DNA from: Persicaria tinctoria
Taxonomy: Eukaryota > Streptophyta > Magnoliopsida > Caryophyllales > Polygonaceae
Length of the DNA: 64,000 nt
NCBI GenBank assembly: GCA_037127255.1
Contig: JBANSL010000019.1
Span: forward strand, 17,259,001-17,323,000
Reading direction: 5' to 3'
Shown here: positions 1 through 12,051 of the stretch, piece after piece
Numbering within the stretch: position 1 is the stretch's first letter
Layout: every line of letters begins with the position of its first letter
The notes under the pieces: model-generated
The model's input: the letters and a program-made list of their open reading frames with translations, nothing else
What the model was told of the DNA's origin: nothing
Database searches by the model: none
Made by a program: the position numbers and the translations under genes

Positions 1-334
1 TAACCAAAATCTTAATTTTGTCAATTATATGTCATCATTTTCGCTCATATTTATAGTCGTAAAAACAATTGGGATATTTTGTTACCATTTCCCCCAAAGG
101 TCGGGTTATTTTTGTTACTGTTGAAAGGTGGAGATATTTCTCCATTAAAATTCTATAATTAGGCACGGAAAGAAACGAGTTAGCACGTATTTTTTTACAA
201 CACTCATGAGTCATGGCGTTTGGTGTACCGTGTACGAGTATAAGTCGCGGAAAGACATATGATGACTGGCAGTTGAACAACCAACTACGTACTTGGTTGA
301 AGCTACTCACATATATATCCTTATCACGTGATTC

Positions 335-350
335 ATATATATATATATAC
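335..350 (+). promoter_or_regulatory. TATA-like tract upstream of the SDR gene
   Basis: A run of alternating T and A lies about 75-90 bases before the first ATG of the SDR gene, a plausible TATA-box position for a short 5' leader. A CACGTG-type hexamer (ATCACGTGAT context) lies just upstream near 325. Simple TA runs are common in this genome, so this is position-based inference only. Confidence 0.3.
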
Positions 351-424
351 ATTTCATTGATCCATTTTTAGTTTTACATTGCGGGCAGTTGAGGAGAGTG
401 ACACAACACCAACAATTGATTCAG

Positions 425-1661
<1,237 letters not shown>

Positions 1662-3278
1662 CAGGAAAGATTTACCCACCTAGAGGCTGGAGTCTGGAGA
1701 TGATGATGCATCCTTTTTTATCTGCAGCTTTCTTATATAAATAAAGATCTATTCAATCTTCACCAATTGATGAGGAAATTGAAGTTGGTTCAGGTTGTTC
1801 ATTCAGCTAGAGGTTAAGATATATGATAACATAAAGAAGAAAATGTGTTGTTTTGTTTTGAAATTGGAATTCAGCTGATGTACAACACAATTTAGGATTA
1901 ATGTTCTATATAGATTAGTGAGTTATTCTAATAGAATTTCATGACTCGATAATTGGGAAATTTATATTTACTTGCTAATTTGTTTTTTTATACTCCCTCC
2001 ATTAATTAAAATATGACATTTTAATATTCATGTGAGCAAAAAGCTTGCTCCGCAGCCAGCTAAGCTACGTGATCAAAGAGCTTGCTCTGCGGCTAGCTAA
2101 GCTATGTGAGCAAATTTGACGATAAAAATAAAATAGGTGGGTATTCTAATTTGATTTAGGCGAAGTGTCATTGGGATGAGACAAGTGTCATCTTCATGGA
2201 GATAGTGAGTTTTCCCACATTCCCATGTTTGGCGGACCGTGAGCGCTCGTCGATGTGCGGAGAGCTAGTGTGCTTAACATGTTTTCAGTCGCGAGCACAA
2301 ATGAGGTTTGCGAGACTATTATTGTTCGTGAGCCCCAAATGGACTCGCGACCCTGTCACAATTGTTTTTTGACACTTATACCGTATTCATGATGTTTTAT
2401 TTATATAGAGGAACCTCATTTATGTTCGTGTCAACCATCTTTATTTAGGGCATGGTCAATGACAAGGGCAACTCACCCATAATCTATTTAAGGTATATAG
2501 GAGATGAGGAATTTCCATTCCACATAAGTGTTTTGGGGATAGAATCCTGATAGGATCTCAGGGGCAACGGAAGAGGAGCGATGCGCTTGATCGTTTCGAA
2601 CAAAGGGAAAAATTGTAGCGAACACAAGCGATTGCTTGCGCAGCTCAGGTGTTTCACCTACATTTGTAGGGTCTCACGAGTCAGGTCCTAAATCCACTAG
2701 ATTTATAAATATGAATTACAAATAAGGGACAAGTTCGAGACCCAACACTCACATGACAAAGGACCAGAGGACAAGACGAAGAAAAACTCCCCTTTCAGTC
2801 CGAAGATCGATTGATGAGTAGCACCAATCAGGTGAACTTTCTTGAAGTTAAAAAAATAGTTAAAAAAAAATGTTTATGGTTGTTTAAAAAATAAACAACA
2901 TTATTGGTTGTATGGAGGAGCAAAATAAACAAAAAACAGTTAAAAAATGTGTTAAAAAAAGCTACAAAATGAAGGTTATTTGGATGTTTATTTTGCAAAA
3001 GTACTGTTGTACTCCTTCCCTTTTATCTTATTTGGTTTGAAAGTACCACAATACCCTTAATAACAACCAAATAAACTGTTTTTCACCCCATACGTTGATT
3101 ATATTGTTGTTTAAAATTTTAACTACTTTTACCATCTGTTTATAACTTTTATCTTGTTTATAATATTAGTCAATTTATTAACCCCGCCTCATACGAACCC
3201 TATAGAGTAAGTAGTGAGACTCATTTGCAAAGCATGACTATATGGACCGATTTGAAGTCTCAAAACGGTGTGTCGAAG
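1662..3278. other. Intergenic DNA downstream of the SDR gene
   Basis: No coding sequence is supported. It holds the 3' end of the SDR transcript, a CTCCCTCC-type scrap near 1993 that may be a decayed Stowaway end, a short duplicated segment (listed separately) and AT-rich sequence. Nothing else is recognised. Confidence 0.6.
2042..2115. repeat. Two tandem copies of a 37-bp unit
   Basis: The unit starting AGCTTGCTC at 2042 recurs at 2079 with a few substitutions (CCGCAGCCAGC versus TGCGGCTAGC). The GCTAGC/AGCTTAGC pieces are partly self-complementary. No function is suggested. Confidence 0.7.
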
Positions 3279-3650
3279 TAGGGCTGCTATATGAACTGAA
3301 CAGCTCGAGCTTGGCTCGGGATCGGCTCGAAAAAGCTCGACTCGAGCTCGTTCACTTATTTAAACAAGCCGAGCTTTAACAAAATTTTAAGCTCGGTTGA
3401 AAGCTCGGCTCGTTCAAATAAAGCTCGAATAGCTGGAATTCAATAGAATTTCTAAAATTTTCTTTAATTTAATATGTTAAAATCAAGTAGAACTATTTAA
3501 AGCTCGAAAAAAGCCCAGCACGAGCTCGTTCAATAAACAAGCCAAACTTGAACAAAATAAAAGGCTCGTTTAAAAATTAGGCTCGACACGGCTCGAGCTC
3601 ATTTAACAAACGAATCAAACTTGGCTCGTTCGACTCGAATAACACCCCTA
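3279..3650. mobile_element. hAT-type MITE rich in GAGCTCG motifs
   Basis: Ends read TAGGGCTGCT at the left and, reverse-complemented, TAGGGGTGTT at the right, a hAT-like terminal pattern. The flanking 8-mers TGTCGAAG (3271-3278) and TCTAGAAG (3651-3658) match at 6 of 8 positions, as expected for an aged 8-bp target duplication. The 372-bp body is built of degenerate GCTCGAGC/GGCTCG words, a composition seen in many dispersed plant repeats. It has no coding capacity. Confidence 0.55.
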
Positions 3651-5449
3651 TCTAGAAGCTAGAGTTGCAACGTGCCAACGATTAATGATCCATTCTTCAC
3701 AAAGGGATTGGGCCAAAGCAACTAATCAAAGAGAAAATAGGTTTCATTAGATTTGGGCCTATTGTCCAATACATATAGGCCAACAAATTTGTTATGATTG
3801 ACACATTTGAAACCGAATTCCTTGTTATGCATCATGTATTAGTATTACAAGTAGTCTAGGTTAGTAAACTTGTGTAAGTACAAATCTCAACACTTTTTTT
3901 TTTTTTTGCAATCAATATAGATTGGTAAAGTTTTGTTTTACACGGTTTTTATTTCAATAGATGTGTATTTGAACTAGTTATTCAATTATAATAAATAGTT
4001 ATTTAATTATAGTGATAGATTATTATAGTACATAGTGCACCTACCACACTTAAATATCTACCCATTGGATTCAACTAAATGCAATTAAATAATAACTAAC
4101 TTTTATAAGAAAAAAACTATTCTCCTTATATCAACTAATGAAACTGAGAGCCACGGGGTCATTCGGATCCCGAATAGATCCGATTGATCGTGTTTCGAAT
4201 CAATCAAATTATATTTTGTTTCGAGTCGAGCCAAATTGGATTTTTCATAGTTTCAGGTCACCCCAACGAGTAAAAAAAATCAAACTTTTTAAAGACTTTT
4301 TAAAAATATAAATATATTATCAAAATTAAATTATAATATCAATATGTTAAATTAAACTAAATAATAATATTATAATTAAATTTATAAATATAACAATTAT
4401 AATATATAAATATTTTAAGCATAAATATCTAAATATTTATGCAAATAAGTGCTTTAAACATACTCTAAAATGTATATGGTATTTAACTTGACATTAACGA
4501 ACGCAATTGTATTACGAATTCGCGTGGAGTCTATATGGTATATGTGTAGCGTCTACGTAATCTTGACTAATAGATCAATTTTGACCTAACAGCTAATCTA
4601 ATCGGGTCTCAACCCTAAATTTTTCGAATCATTCAGATTTGATTCAATTTGAGTCCCGAGCCTAAACCGACGGATTCAAAACCAAACATATTTACCGAAC
4701 GTTCGAAATTCAAATCAGATTTTTCCGATCGAGTCATGTTTTTCAAATTTTGACATGCGGACATGCCTAATGTACCCACAACCCCGATGGTAAATTTCTA
4801 AATTGTGATAACCCTAGTAAGTGTAAGTGTAGTTAAGATGGCCTAACTCCCTTTTTGATGCAAAAATGCCAATCATAACCATAATCGTGTCAGTCGAGGA
4901 AACCAATTTCCACAATGGCGGAATTCGTGGTGGTTTCTGATTGGTGCACGTACTCTTGGTACTCCTGTTACACGTGGTCGACTAGATTGTGTGAAGTTGA
5001 TTCAAATGGACGGCTCAGATTTATCTGCTCAGTAGCAGGCCCACTGCGTCACTCCCTCCTCCTGAGTCCTGAGTTCCGTTTAATACTTTAATTACTACAG
5101 TTTCTTATTCTCTGTACCTTACGGGCAAGCTGACCGCCCCGGTCATCCTGACCAAATTCTCACCGAAAAGCTTCGCTCTCAGAGTTGCAGAGAACTCTCC
5201 ACGTTTAACTCCCAAATTAAAATCTTCATTAAAAAACAGAGAATAAAACAATTGTGGATTTTCCTTGCGGAGTTTAAAAGCTTCTGGTTTCCTTCCCTGG
5301 TCTACTCTTCTCCTCCCCACTCGGATCGACTTCAATTCCCGCTCTACCGGTTTCGATCTGTTCATCATGGATTAAGCAAATTAAAGAGGATAATTCCTTA
5401 ACTGTTTACAATTGATTTTCTCGCAAAAGTGTGAGAAAATTGCTGATAA
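3651..5449. other. Intergenic DNA and PP2C upstream region
   Basis: AT-rich sequence with no supported gene. Between about 4140 and 4780 there is a repeat-like stretch with recurring TCGAAT/GATCCGA words ending near GGACATGCCTAATG, possibly an old inverted-repeat element, but boundaries could not be fixed. The last 400 bases are probably the PP2C promoter and 5' leader. Confidence 0.5.
4970..4978 (+). promoter_or_regulatory. ABRE-like element (ACACGTGGT) upstream of the PP2C
   Basis: The core ACGTG flanked as CACGTGGT is a textbook G-box/ABRE sequence and lies about 470 bases before the PP2C start codon. Genes of group A PP2Cs are typically ABA-induced through such sites, so the context fits. 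Occupancy is inferred, not shown. Confidence 0.4.
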
Positions 5450-8104
5450 ATGGCGGACATCTGTTGCGGTGTAGTGAGCGAAAGTGAGGCGGCGGCCGGA
5501 TGCGAGAGGAAATCACGGGAGGCGAGGCAGCGGCGGTTGGAGATCCGGCGGTTCAGGCTCGTTTCCGACGACGTGGAGGCAGAGATGAAGCGCCAGAAGA
5601 TGGAGACTCCGAGTCAGACGTCGTCGTTGTTCCATTGGGAGTGCGCAAACGCGATGGACAGGCATGACAGCTGCGTTTCGGAGGACAGCGAAGAGCACGG
5701 TAAGATGAAGAAATCGTCATCGGAAGCGGAGGAGGCCGTGACGATCTATCAGTCTTCGCTGCTCGCTGTGGAAGCTCTCGTTCCATCGTTATCTTCCACA
5801 ACTCTTCTCGCGGTTCCGAGGTTCGGCGTATCCTCCGTCTGCGGTCGGAGGAGAGACATGGAGGATGCGGTGGCCGTTCATCCCTCTTTCTTCCGGCGTG
5901 AGAGCGGATCCGTCACCGGTGTACATTACTTTGCGGTCTACGACGGCCATGGCTGCTCTCACGTACGTTTTATATATAAACAACTCAAATTTGAATTTCT
6001 GGTTCCGAGATTTGGTTAATTAATCAGTTACTTCAAATTTCTAGGTGGCGATGAGATGTAGAGACCGACTACACGAGCTTGTGAAAGAGGAGCTGGAGGC
6101 CGCGGCGGAGTCGGCGGCGGTGTGGACGGACTCTCTGGAGAGAAGCTTCAATAGGATGGATAAAGAGGTGGTCGCTTCCAACGAAGGCGTCATTGGCACT
6201 TGTCGGTGCGAACTTCAGACTCCGGAGTGCGACGCCGTCGGATCTACCGCCGTGACCGCCATAGTCACGCCAGATAAGATCATCGTTGCCAACTGTGGGG
6301 ATTCACGAGCCGTGTTGTGCTGTAATGGCAAGGCGGTTCCTCTCTCGGTGGACCACAAGGTGAAATCAACCGCCCCAACTGTTACTATTTCTCTTTTATT
6401 TTTTTCTGAAATTAAAATTCATGAATAGAACAATAATTAAACGCATAACACGTGTATGGTGCAGCCGGATCGCCCTAATGTCCAGCCCCTCTGGTATAGC
6501 TGGTGTTTGCAGAATCATCTTAGAGGAGTATCTGGTATAGCTGGTGTCCAAGCCAAGATGGTGGGTGACTTAGCTATGCATAAGCCGAGTATCTGGTATA
6601 GCTGGTGTTTGCAGAATCATCTTAGAGGAGAGTCAGTATGGGAGATTGAACCGAAAGTGGATGATACTTGGGTTTGGAAGAGCATTCTGTGCACTAGGAA
6701 TGAGTTGCGAGACGCATTACAGGTTATTAGCCCCTCTACCCCATCTCTACAACCGGTCCTAAACTTCAATGGGGGTGTCTCCTGCTCGAAAGTCTATGAA
6801 ATCCTTAGAGAAAAAGGTGAGCCCACGGCGTGGGGCAGCTTCATTTGGAAGAGATTGCAGTGTCGTAAATGGGCATTTATTGTTTGGTTAGCAGCTAGAA
6901 ACCGACTACAAACGGGTGATCGAGTCAAGCACTGGAAGGGGGCTGAATCAGCTGTATGTGCATTCTGCAACCAGGAGGAAGAGACCTCTGGCCACCTCTG
7001 GTTTGACTGTCATGCGATTCATGAGGTCCTTATGCGAGTTATGCGATGGACCGGATGTGGGTGTCGTTTTGGGTCGATTGGAGCTTGGTTGCAATGGTTT
7101 GCAGAGGAGCCAGAGCCGCATCAGAAGACTATGCATTTCCAGGTTAAGCTTTTAGCTTTTCAAGCTACAATTTATTATACGTGGATGGCTAGGAACAAAA
7201 TTGTATTCCATAACGAAGTGTTTGTTCCTTCAGTTTATGTGAGAATTATTATTGAGAGTTGTCAAACACGTATTTCTGTGAAGTGGAAGTGCAAATCACT
7301 CATGGAAAATACGTGGAAGAAGTGCTTGTTGCGTAGATAGTTAGTCGATTCAGATTGATTGGTTAGTTTGGTTGGTTTAGAGAGCTTAGTGCTGTGTTGA
7401 GAGCTTGGGTTAGGATTTTTTTGGTGGGTACAGGGGCCTTTTTGATATACGGTTCCCTTTGTTATGAGACCCCGTGTTTGGTCTCATCTTTTGTAAATTG
7501 GTGTCCTACACCTCATCTATCTATTTACCTTTTCAGGCAGCCGGATCGCCCGGATGAGCTAAACCGGATCGAGGAAGCGGGCGGGCGGGTTATTTATTGG
7601 GACTGCCCACGCGTTCTCGGAGTTTTGGCCATGTCAAGAGCCATTGGTATGTCTATTTGAATGCAACAGATTTTAACTATCTACTTTGGTATGTCTATTT
7701 GAATGCAACGTAGATTTATTTATCCAGATATCAATACCAAACGACTCCTTAATCATCTGACATCTGACCCGGAGTTTGGTGCAGGGGACAATTATCTTAA
7801 GCCGTATGTGATAGCGAAGCCGGAGGTGACGATAACAGAGAGGACGGGTGACGAAGAGTTCCTGATCCTTGCGAGCGACGGGCTTTGGGATGTGGTGACG
7901 AACGACACCGCGTGCGGAGTGGCGAGTATGTGTCTGAAAGGGAAGGTACCGGCGTCGGCAGCAGCCGGCGAGGGTGAAGCCAGCGGCGTGGCGAGCGACA
8001 AGGCGTGCTCGGGCGCGTCAGTGCTGCTTACTAAGCTGGCGTTGGCGAGGCACAGCGCTGATAACGTCAGCGTTGTGGTGGTGGATCTTAGGAAGGACAC
8101 GTAA
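5450..8104 (+). CDS. Group A protein phosphatase 2C (ABA co-receptor type, HAI/AHG3-like)
   Basis: Mg/Mn-dependent Ser/Thr phosphatase of the clade that restrains SnRK2 kinases and is inhibited by ABA-bound PYR/PYL receptors. Exons 5450-5962, 6045-6359, 7541-7646 and 7785-8104 join in frame to 417 aa, normal for the clade. Seen: a charged N-terminal region, [18 protein letters not shown] at the domain start, metal-binding DGHG (Asp165), [33 protein letters not shown] and a terminal [10 protein letters not shown]. Trp296 (in VIYWD) matches the tryptophan that contacts the ABA receptor. HAI/AHG3-like is suggested by DGHGCSHV but not proven. Intron 2 (6360-7540) contains a LINE with a duplicated acceptor. 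Intron 3 has a duplicated donor segment. An ABRE-like site lies upstream. Confidence 0.9.
6465..7340 (+). other. Potential in-frame PP2C-LINE alternative terminal exon
   Basis: The AG at 6463-6464 is the presumed original exon 3 acceptor. If it is used, the reading frame continues PDRP and then runs without a stop through the inserted LINE to a stop at 7338-7340, adding 291 residues that include the LINE zinc-binding segment ([17 protein letters not shown]). The product would keep only the first 276 residues of the phosphatase and lose the Trp296 loop and the C-terminal metal ligands. This is a structural possibility; no transcript evidence is available. Confidence 0.5.
6476..7536 (+). mobile_element. 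5'-truncated LINE (L1-type) fragment inside PP2C intron 2
   Basis: It encodes the C-terminal part of a plant LINE polyprotein: [30 protein letters not shown], then Cys/His ligands [16 protein letters not shown] of the zf-RVT region, then [13 protein letters not shown]. The 3' tail from 7341 resembles LINE 3' ends but has no poly(A). A perfect 15-bp duplication (GCAGCCGGATCGCCC) occurs at 6461-6475 and 7537-7551, a length typical of target-primed insertion. Near the 5' end a 39-bp segment occurs at 6490-6528 and 6592-6630, and its first 17 bases also occur at 6531-6547, so the end was locally rearranged. Confidence 0.85.
7644..7709 (+). repeat. 24-bp direct repeat containing the intron 3 donor
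   Basis: TTGGTATGTCTATTTGAATG plus four more bases (through GCAAC) occurs identically at 7644-7667 and 7686-7709, 42 bases apart. The first copy spans the exon 3/intron 3 donor (exon ends at 7646), so the intron contains a second copy of its own 5' splice site. Confidence 0.85.
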
Positions 8105-8572
8105 TCGGGTTTCTGGTGGGCCGTGGAGCCCACACACATGATTTTGCACTAATTGTATAATCTTCTTCGGTGGTTGGTTTAATGTGTGGGGTAAAAGGGG
8201 AAACAAGGTTCCCTAATTTTCACTCGATGATGATATGCTGTTAGAATTAATCTTTAGGGTTTTCCTTAATTTTTTCGTTTTATTTGGAATTTCGGAGGGA
8301 AGGTACGAAAGTAACAAATGGCGGAAAAAATGGGTTGGGTACGTGGCAGTGGATGGTGGGAAGGTGAATATGAAAGATAGGAAGGTTGGAATGTAAATGT
8401 AACCAATAACAACGAATAGTTTCTATGTGGTGGAATGCAAGAGATCTAAAATGAACTTTGTGTGTTTAAAATATGATGTCAAATAATATAGATTGGCAAA
8501 GATTTTTTTTTTCCCCAGTACGCAGTTTTTATTTCTACTCGGTTCCTTGGACTCTGGTTTTAGCAGGATTAA
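8105..8572. other. PP2C 3' flank
   Basis: Probable 3' UTR followed by AT-rich intergenic DNA. No gene or repeat boundary is recognised before the MITE at 8573. Confidence 0.5.
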
Positions 8573-8851
8573 GACCATCTCTAATCAGTTCTCTAAAATA
8601 TTTTCAAAATAGGAAAACAAAAAACATATTCTTCAGATTATTTTTCCTTTAACTCAAACTGTTTTTTCATTTTAAAGATTTGAAAAATAATTTAGTTTGG
8701 AGAATGTTGTATATTTAGGAAATCCTTTCTGTTTTTTTTGCTACTTTTTCATTTTGGATAGTATAATAGAGAATCTGTTTAACCAAAAAATACCTTAAAA
8801 TTCTTCAAAAACTCCAAAATCTACAAAATGGGAAAACCGTTGGAGATGCTC
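8573..8851. mobile_element. Tourist-like MITE (279 bp)
   Basis: Ends read GACCATCTCTAA at the left and, reverse-complemented, GAGCATCTCCAACG at the right, matching the GAGCATCT-type ends of PIF/Harbinger-derived MITEs. It is flanked by TAA at 8570-8572 and 8852-8854, the 3-bp target duplication expected. It has no coding capacity. A longer relative with the same TAA duplication is at 22557-23240. Confidence 0.75.
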
Positions 8852-8887
8852 TAATCTCATATTGGTGTTCCTGTGTAGTTTTTATTT

Positions 8888-9326
8888 GGGTAAATTACGC
8901 CACTAGTCCCTAACGTTTCGTACTTTTTGTTTGTTAGTCTCTAACCTTTCATTCATTCCATTCAAGTCCTTAACCTTTTATATCTATTTCATATTAGTCC
9001 TTAAACTTTTATTCATTCCATTCAAATCCCTAACTTATTGAATTTGTTGCACTATTAGTCTATATTATTTTTAAAATTGAAAATAAATTCAGATATTTTA
9101 TTTTAAAAATAATTTAGACTAAATTGTAATTTTTAGGCAAATCTTTAAGATTGGTTAAGAAAAATTGAAAAAATTTACGAAAATTTCGCGAGGTACCCCT
9201 GGGGTATTACAATTTTCGCGAGGTATACAACTCTTTTGCATATTTCGCATGGTGCCCCTGTGGTTTTCATTTTTTTCGCCTCGTGCCGTTAAATCTAACC
9301 ATTTATTAGATACACCGTTAGTTTGC
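8888..9326 (+). repeat. Left terminal inverted repeat of the 9.35-kb MULE
   Basis: About 439 bp ending at GTTTGC (9321-9326). It contains recurring phrases such as CTAACCTTTCATTCATTCCA and TTTCGCGAGGTACCCC that reappear inverted in the right arm. It is followed by a purine-rich stretch. Confidence 0.8.
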
Positions 9327-11105
9327 AATTAAAAAAAAAGAAAAAAGAAAGAAAGGACGGAGAACGAAAGAAAGCGAGAGAGAAGACGAATGAAGGTCGT
9401 CCAGAGAAGGGTGAAGGCAGGTCGCGAGAGAGAAAGAGAAGACAAAGGCATGCCACACTGGAGGCGCCAGAAGGGGTGGTGGAGGCCTGGAGGGGCCGGA
9501 ATCTATCGGTTCTCGGTCGTGCCAGGTATGTCGGATTTTGAACCTCTTTTCTCCGTGTGAAGTTCGAATTGGGGGTTCCTAAATTGTTGATCGAGTTCAG
9601 TTTTGAATTTGTAAATATGTGATTGAAATAATCAGATTGTGAGTGAAGTTTTTGAGTATGTGATTAGGGTTTGGGTTTTATTTTGTTTGACAGATTGTGA
9701 TTTTACATTTCTTAATACAATGACTAATTTGAGTCTTTCAAGTCCTTCCTCTCGTTTGCTTCTGCTCACTGATTGTTGTCGGTTGTTTCTTGAAGATATG
9801 ATTACAGTCTTTCAATTCCAAGTTTGCATGATGTTGTTGCTTCTGTTTTTTTATTACTTATGGTTGTTGCTTCTGTTGGATGATGTTAAACTTAGTAGAT
9901 CTATCTATCTACTTACTTTCATACTATAGTAAGGGATATGAACATGAATCATAGAAGACTTACCTACCTTAGAGATTAATGGATGCTCCTTTTGTGGGAA
10001 TTTCCCGAAAAAGGAGAATATTCCGGCAATTTATTAATCAAACCTTCACATTATGTTAATGGCAGTTGGCAATCCAAAAATCAATTGAAATGCAATGAAG
10101 AATATTATTGGCAAATCTATATAAAAAAACATATAAAATGCTTGCTTCTGCTACTCATTTGAAAAAAAAAATGGCATTTAATCTAAGAGTGGATTGGTGA
10201 ATTCTATATGACAAATTTTAAGAGGTCCTTTCTAGTCCTTATGTTGATGTGTGAATGTGTAGGATCAATGTTTGATCTGTCACTAGGCTGCATTGTTGAT
10301 GATCTGATGAACCATGGGACAGTGATAAGGGCGATGTAGGTTATCAATTACAACAACTAGAGTTGCATACTTTTGTTGTTGATGCTGTTAGCCTGTTAGG
10401 CAACATGGAGCTACTATTGCTCTTGAGATATAGATTGAGATATGGACTGAGTACCATTCAGGTAACCAAATTTATTTGCTGAATTTTGATCCTGGGGGTG
10501 GGGAACTGTACACAGCAGCCCAAACATTTAGGATTCGGCAGAAGGAGATTTGCTCTTCGAGAGCTGTAGGCAACATGGAGATACTTTTGCTCTAAAGTTG
10601 GACGATTCCTCTTCGGGAGTTGCAGATTTGAGGTCTCTCTTGTGAGTGAGATGATTCGCTCATATGCTAAGAAGGTGCTCGATGAATCCCATAGCACCAT
10701 ATATAAGGAGTCATCTAAACTTGTTGAAACTGGAGAGTCAGTTCAGGAAGAAGTAGAGGAACTCAAGGCATCAAGTGAACTCAATCCGATTGAAGAAGAA
10801 CCCCATTATTGCCCTGTATCAGTTAGTCTTTTCTATCACTTTTTTTACTTCTCTCTTTTGGGTTCAACTTCAGTTTTTCAATGTGTTACCCAAAGTACAC
10901 AAAAAACCATCTCTACTAGTCTACCACCAAATAACACTCGGAGAACAATGATAAATTAGTGGATAAAAAGAAAAGAAAAGAAAGGAACTTTAGAGGTGAG
11001 CAATATAGGGTATGGAGCAACAACTGTATGACAACAAAATAAGTTATCTGCATCTGTATGCCTCATTGAAGATAGAACATGTTAGCCTCTTGCCTTAAAA
11101 TTTTT

Positions 11106-11174
11106 GGCTTATTAGCTCAACCGGTAGAGCATTGTGCTTAGGCATGAGATGTGGGTTCGAATCCCACATAAGCC
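11106..11174 (+). repeat. tRNA-like sequence (69 nt), probably tRNA pseudogene or SINE head
   Basis: A perfect 7-bp acceptor stem (GGCTTAT with ATAAGCC), a GCTC/GAGC D stem and a GTGGG/CCCAC T stem around TTCGAAT are present, with A- and B-box promoter words. The anticodon arm does not pair and is about 3 nt short, so a functional tRNA is unlikely. A related 5'-half in inverse orientation lies at about 11279-11310, and a full relative at 40598-40666. Confidence 0.6.
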
Positions 11175-11459
11175 ACACATACCTTGTATCAACCTCTTGC
11201 TTTGAAAATTTTGACAGAGCTTTTGTAGTGTAGGTCTTTAACAAGTCTATTGACCATGGGCTACTGTATTTGCCATTCAGTTTAGCTCCGATTGAGCTAG
11301 TAGGCTAACAGGTTCAAACCAATGCTCACTTCTATAACATTTGTTGTATAAATCATGCTATATAAATCAGTTCCAAATCATCAGTTTCCGAAAAATCAGT
11401 TTATGTACATCATGCTCTATAAATCTGTAAATTGCATTCAATTTTTGTAAATTGCATCA

Positions 11460-11790
11460 TGTGAAAATGAAACTAAAACAGAATACAAAAATTGAAAAAA
11501 CATAATGCATAAACTGAAATTGAAAATCTGAAATGCAGAAAATATGAAATACAGAATACATAAACTGAAATTGAAAATGAATGAAGAAAGTGAAAGACTA
11601 AAAATCTGAATACAAAAAATCTGCATAAAAAAAATCTGAAATCTGGAAAATCAATGCAGAAACTGAAATACAGAAAAACAGAAAAACTGAAATGTAGAAT
11701 ACTCAAACTGAAAATGAAATTGAATGCAGAAAGTGAAAGACTAAAAATCTGAATATAGAAATGGAACTCAACGCTGAAACAGACAGTGAT
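11460..11790. repeat. Degenerate A-rich minisatellite
   Basis: Short words of the type CTGAAAT, ACAGAA and AAAATCTGAA recur for over 300 bases with changing spacing, including repeated AAACTGAAATTGAAAAT. Apparent ORFs across it are low-complexity Phe/Ser strings. A similar patch occurs at about 36780-37050. Confidence 0.6.
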
Positions 11791-12051
11791 CAAGGTTGTT
11801 CTAAGGCTACTATGTTAGTTAGGAAACATTAAGCAATGACGACATTGATCAAGGTCGAAAGAGTTATCTCTAATTAAAAATCCTCAATTCGAAACCCTAA
11901 TTCACAACATACCTTCTTTGTGTTGGGGCCGACTTTGATATAGAGTCACCCTACAGGTTGTAGGCGGTGTCGAGCGGATGTGTCTCAAAAGCATCTCATT
12001 TGAATATGACTATATATGAGTATATCTTGGTCGGTGGTCACTATCCAACAT

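Noticed and set aside
3279..3650. GAGCTCG-rich block as a CpG-island-like promoter
   Set aside because: Ends and near-8-bp flanking duplication fit a hAT-type MITE better, and no gene starts nearby.
10642..10960. 105-residue ORF inside the first MULE as a host gene
   Set aside because: Contains a Glu-rich, possibly coiled-coil stretch ending at a possible splice donor, but I cannot match it to any family. It could be a captured exon and is left unassigned.
11106..11174. Functional nuclear tRNA gene
   Set aside because: Acceptor, D and T arms pair, but the anticodon arm does not form a 5-bp stem with a 7-nt loop and the total length is short. Annotated as tRNA-like instead.
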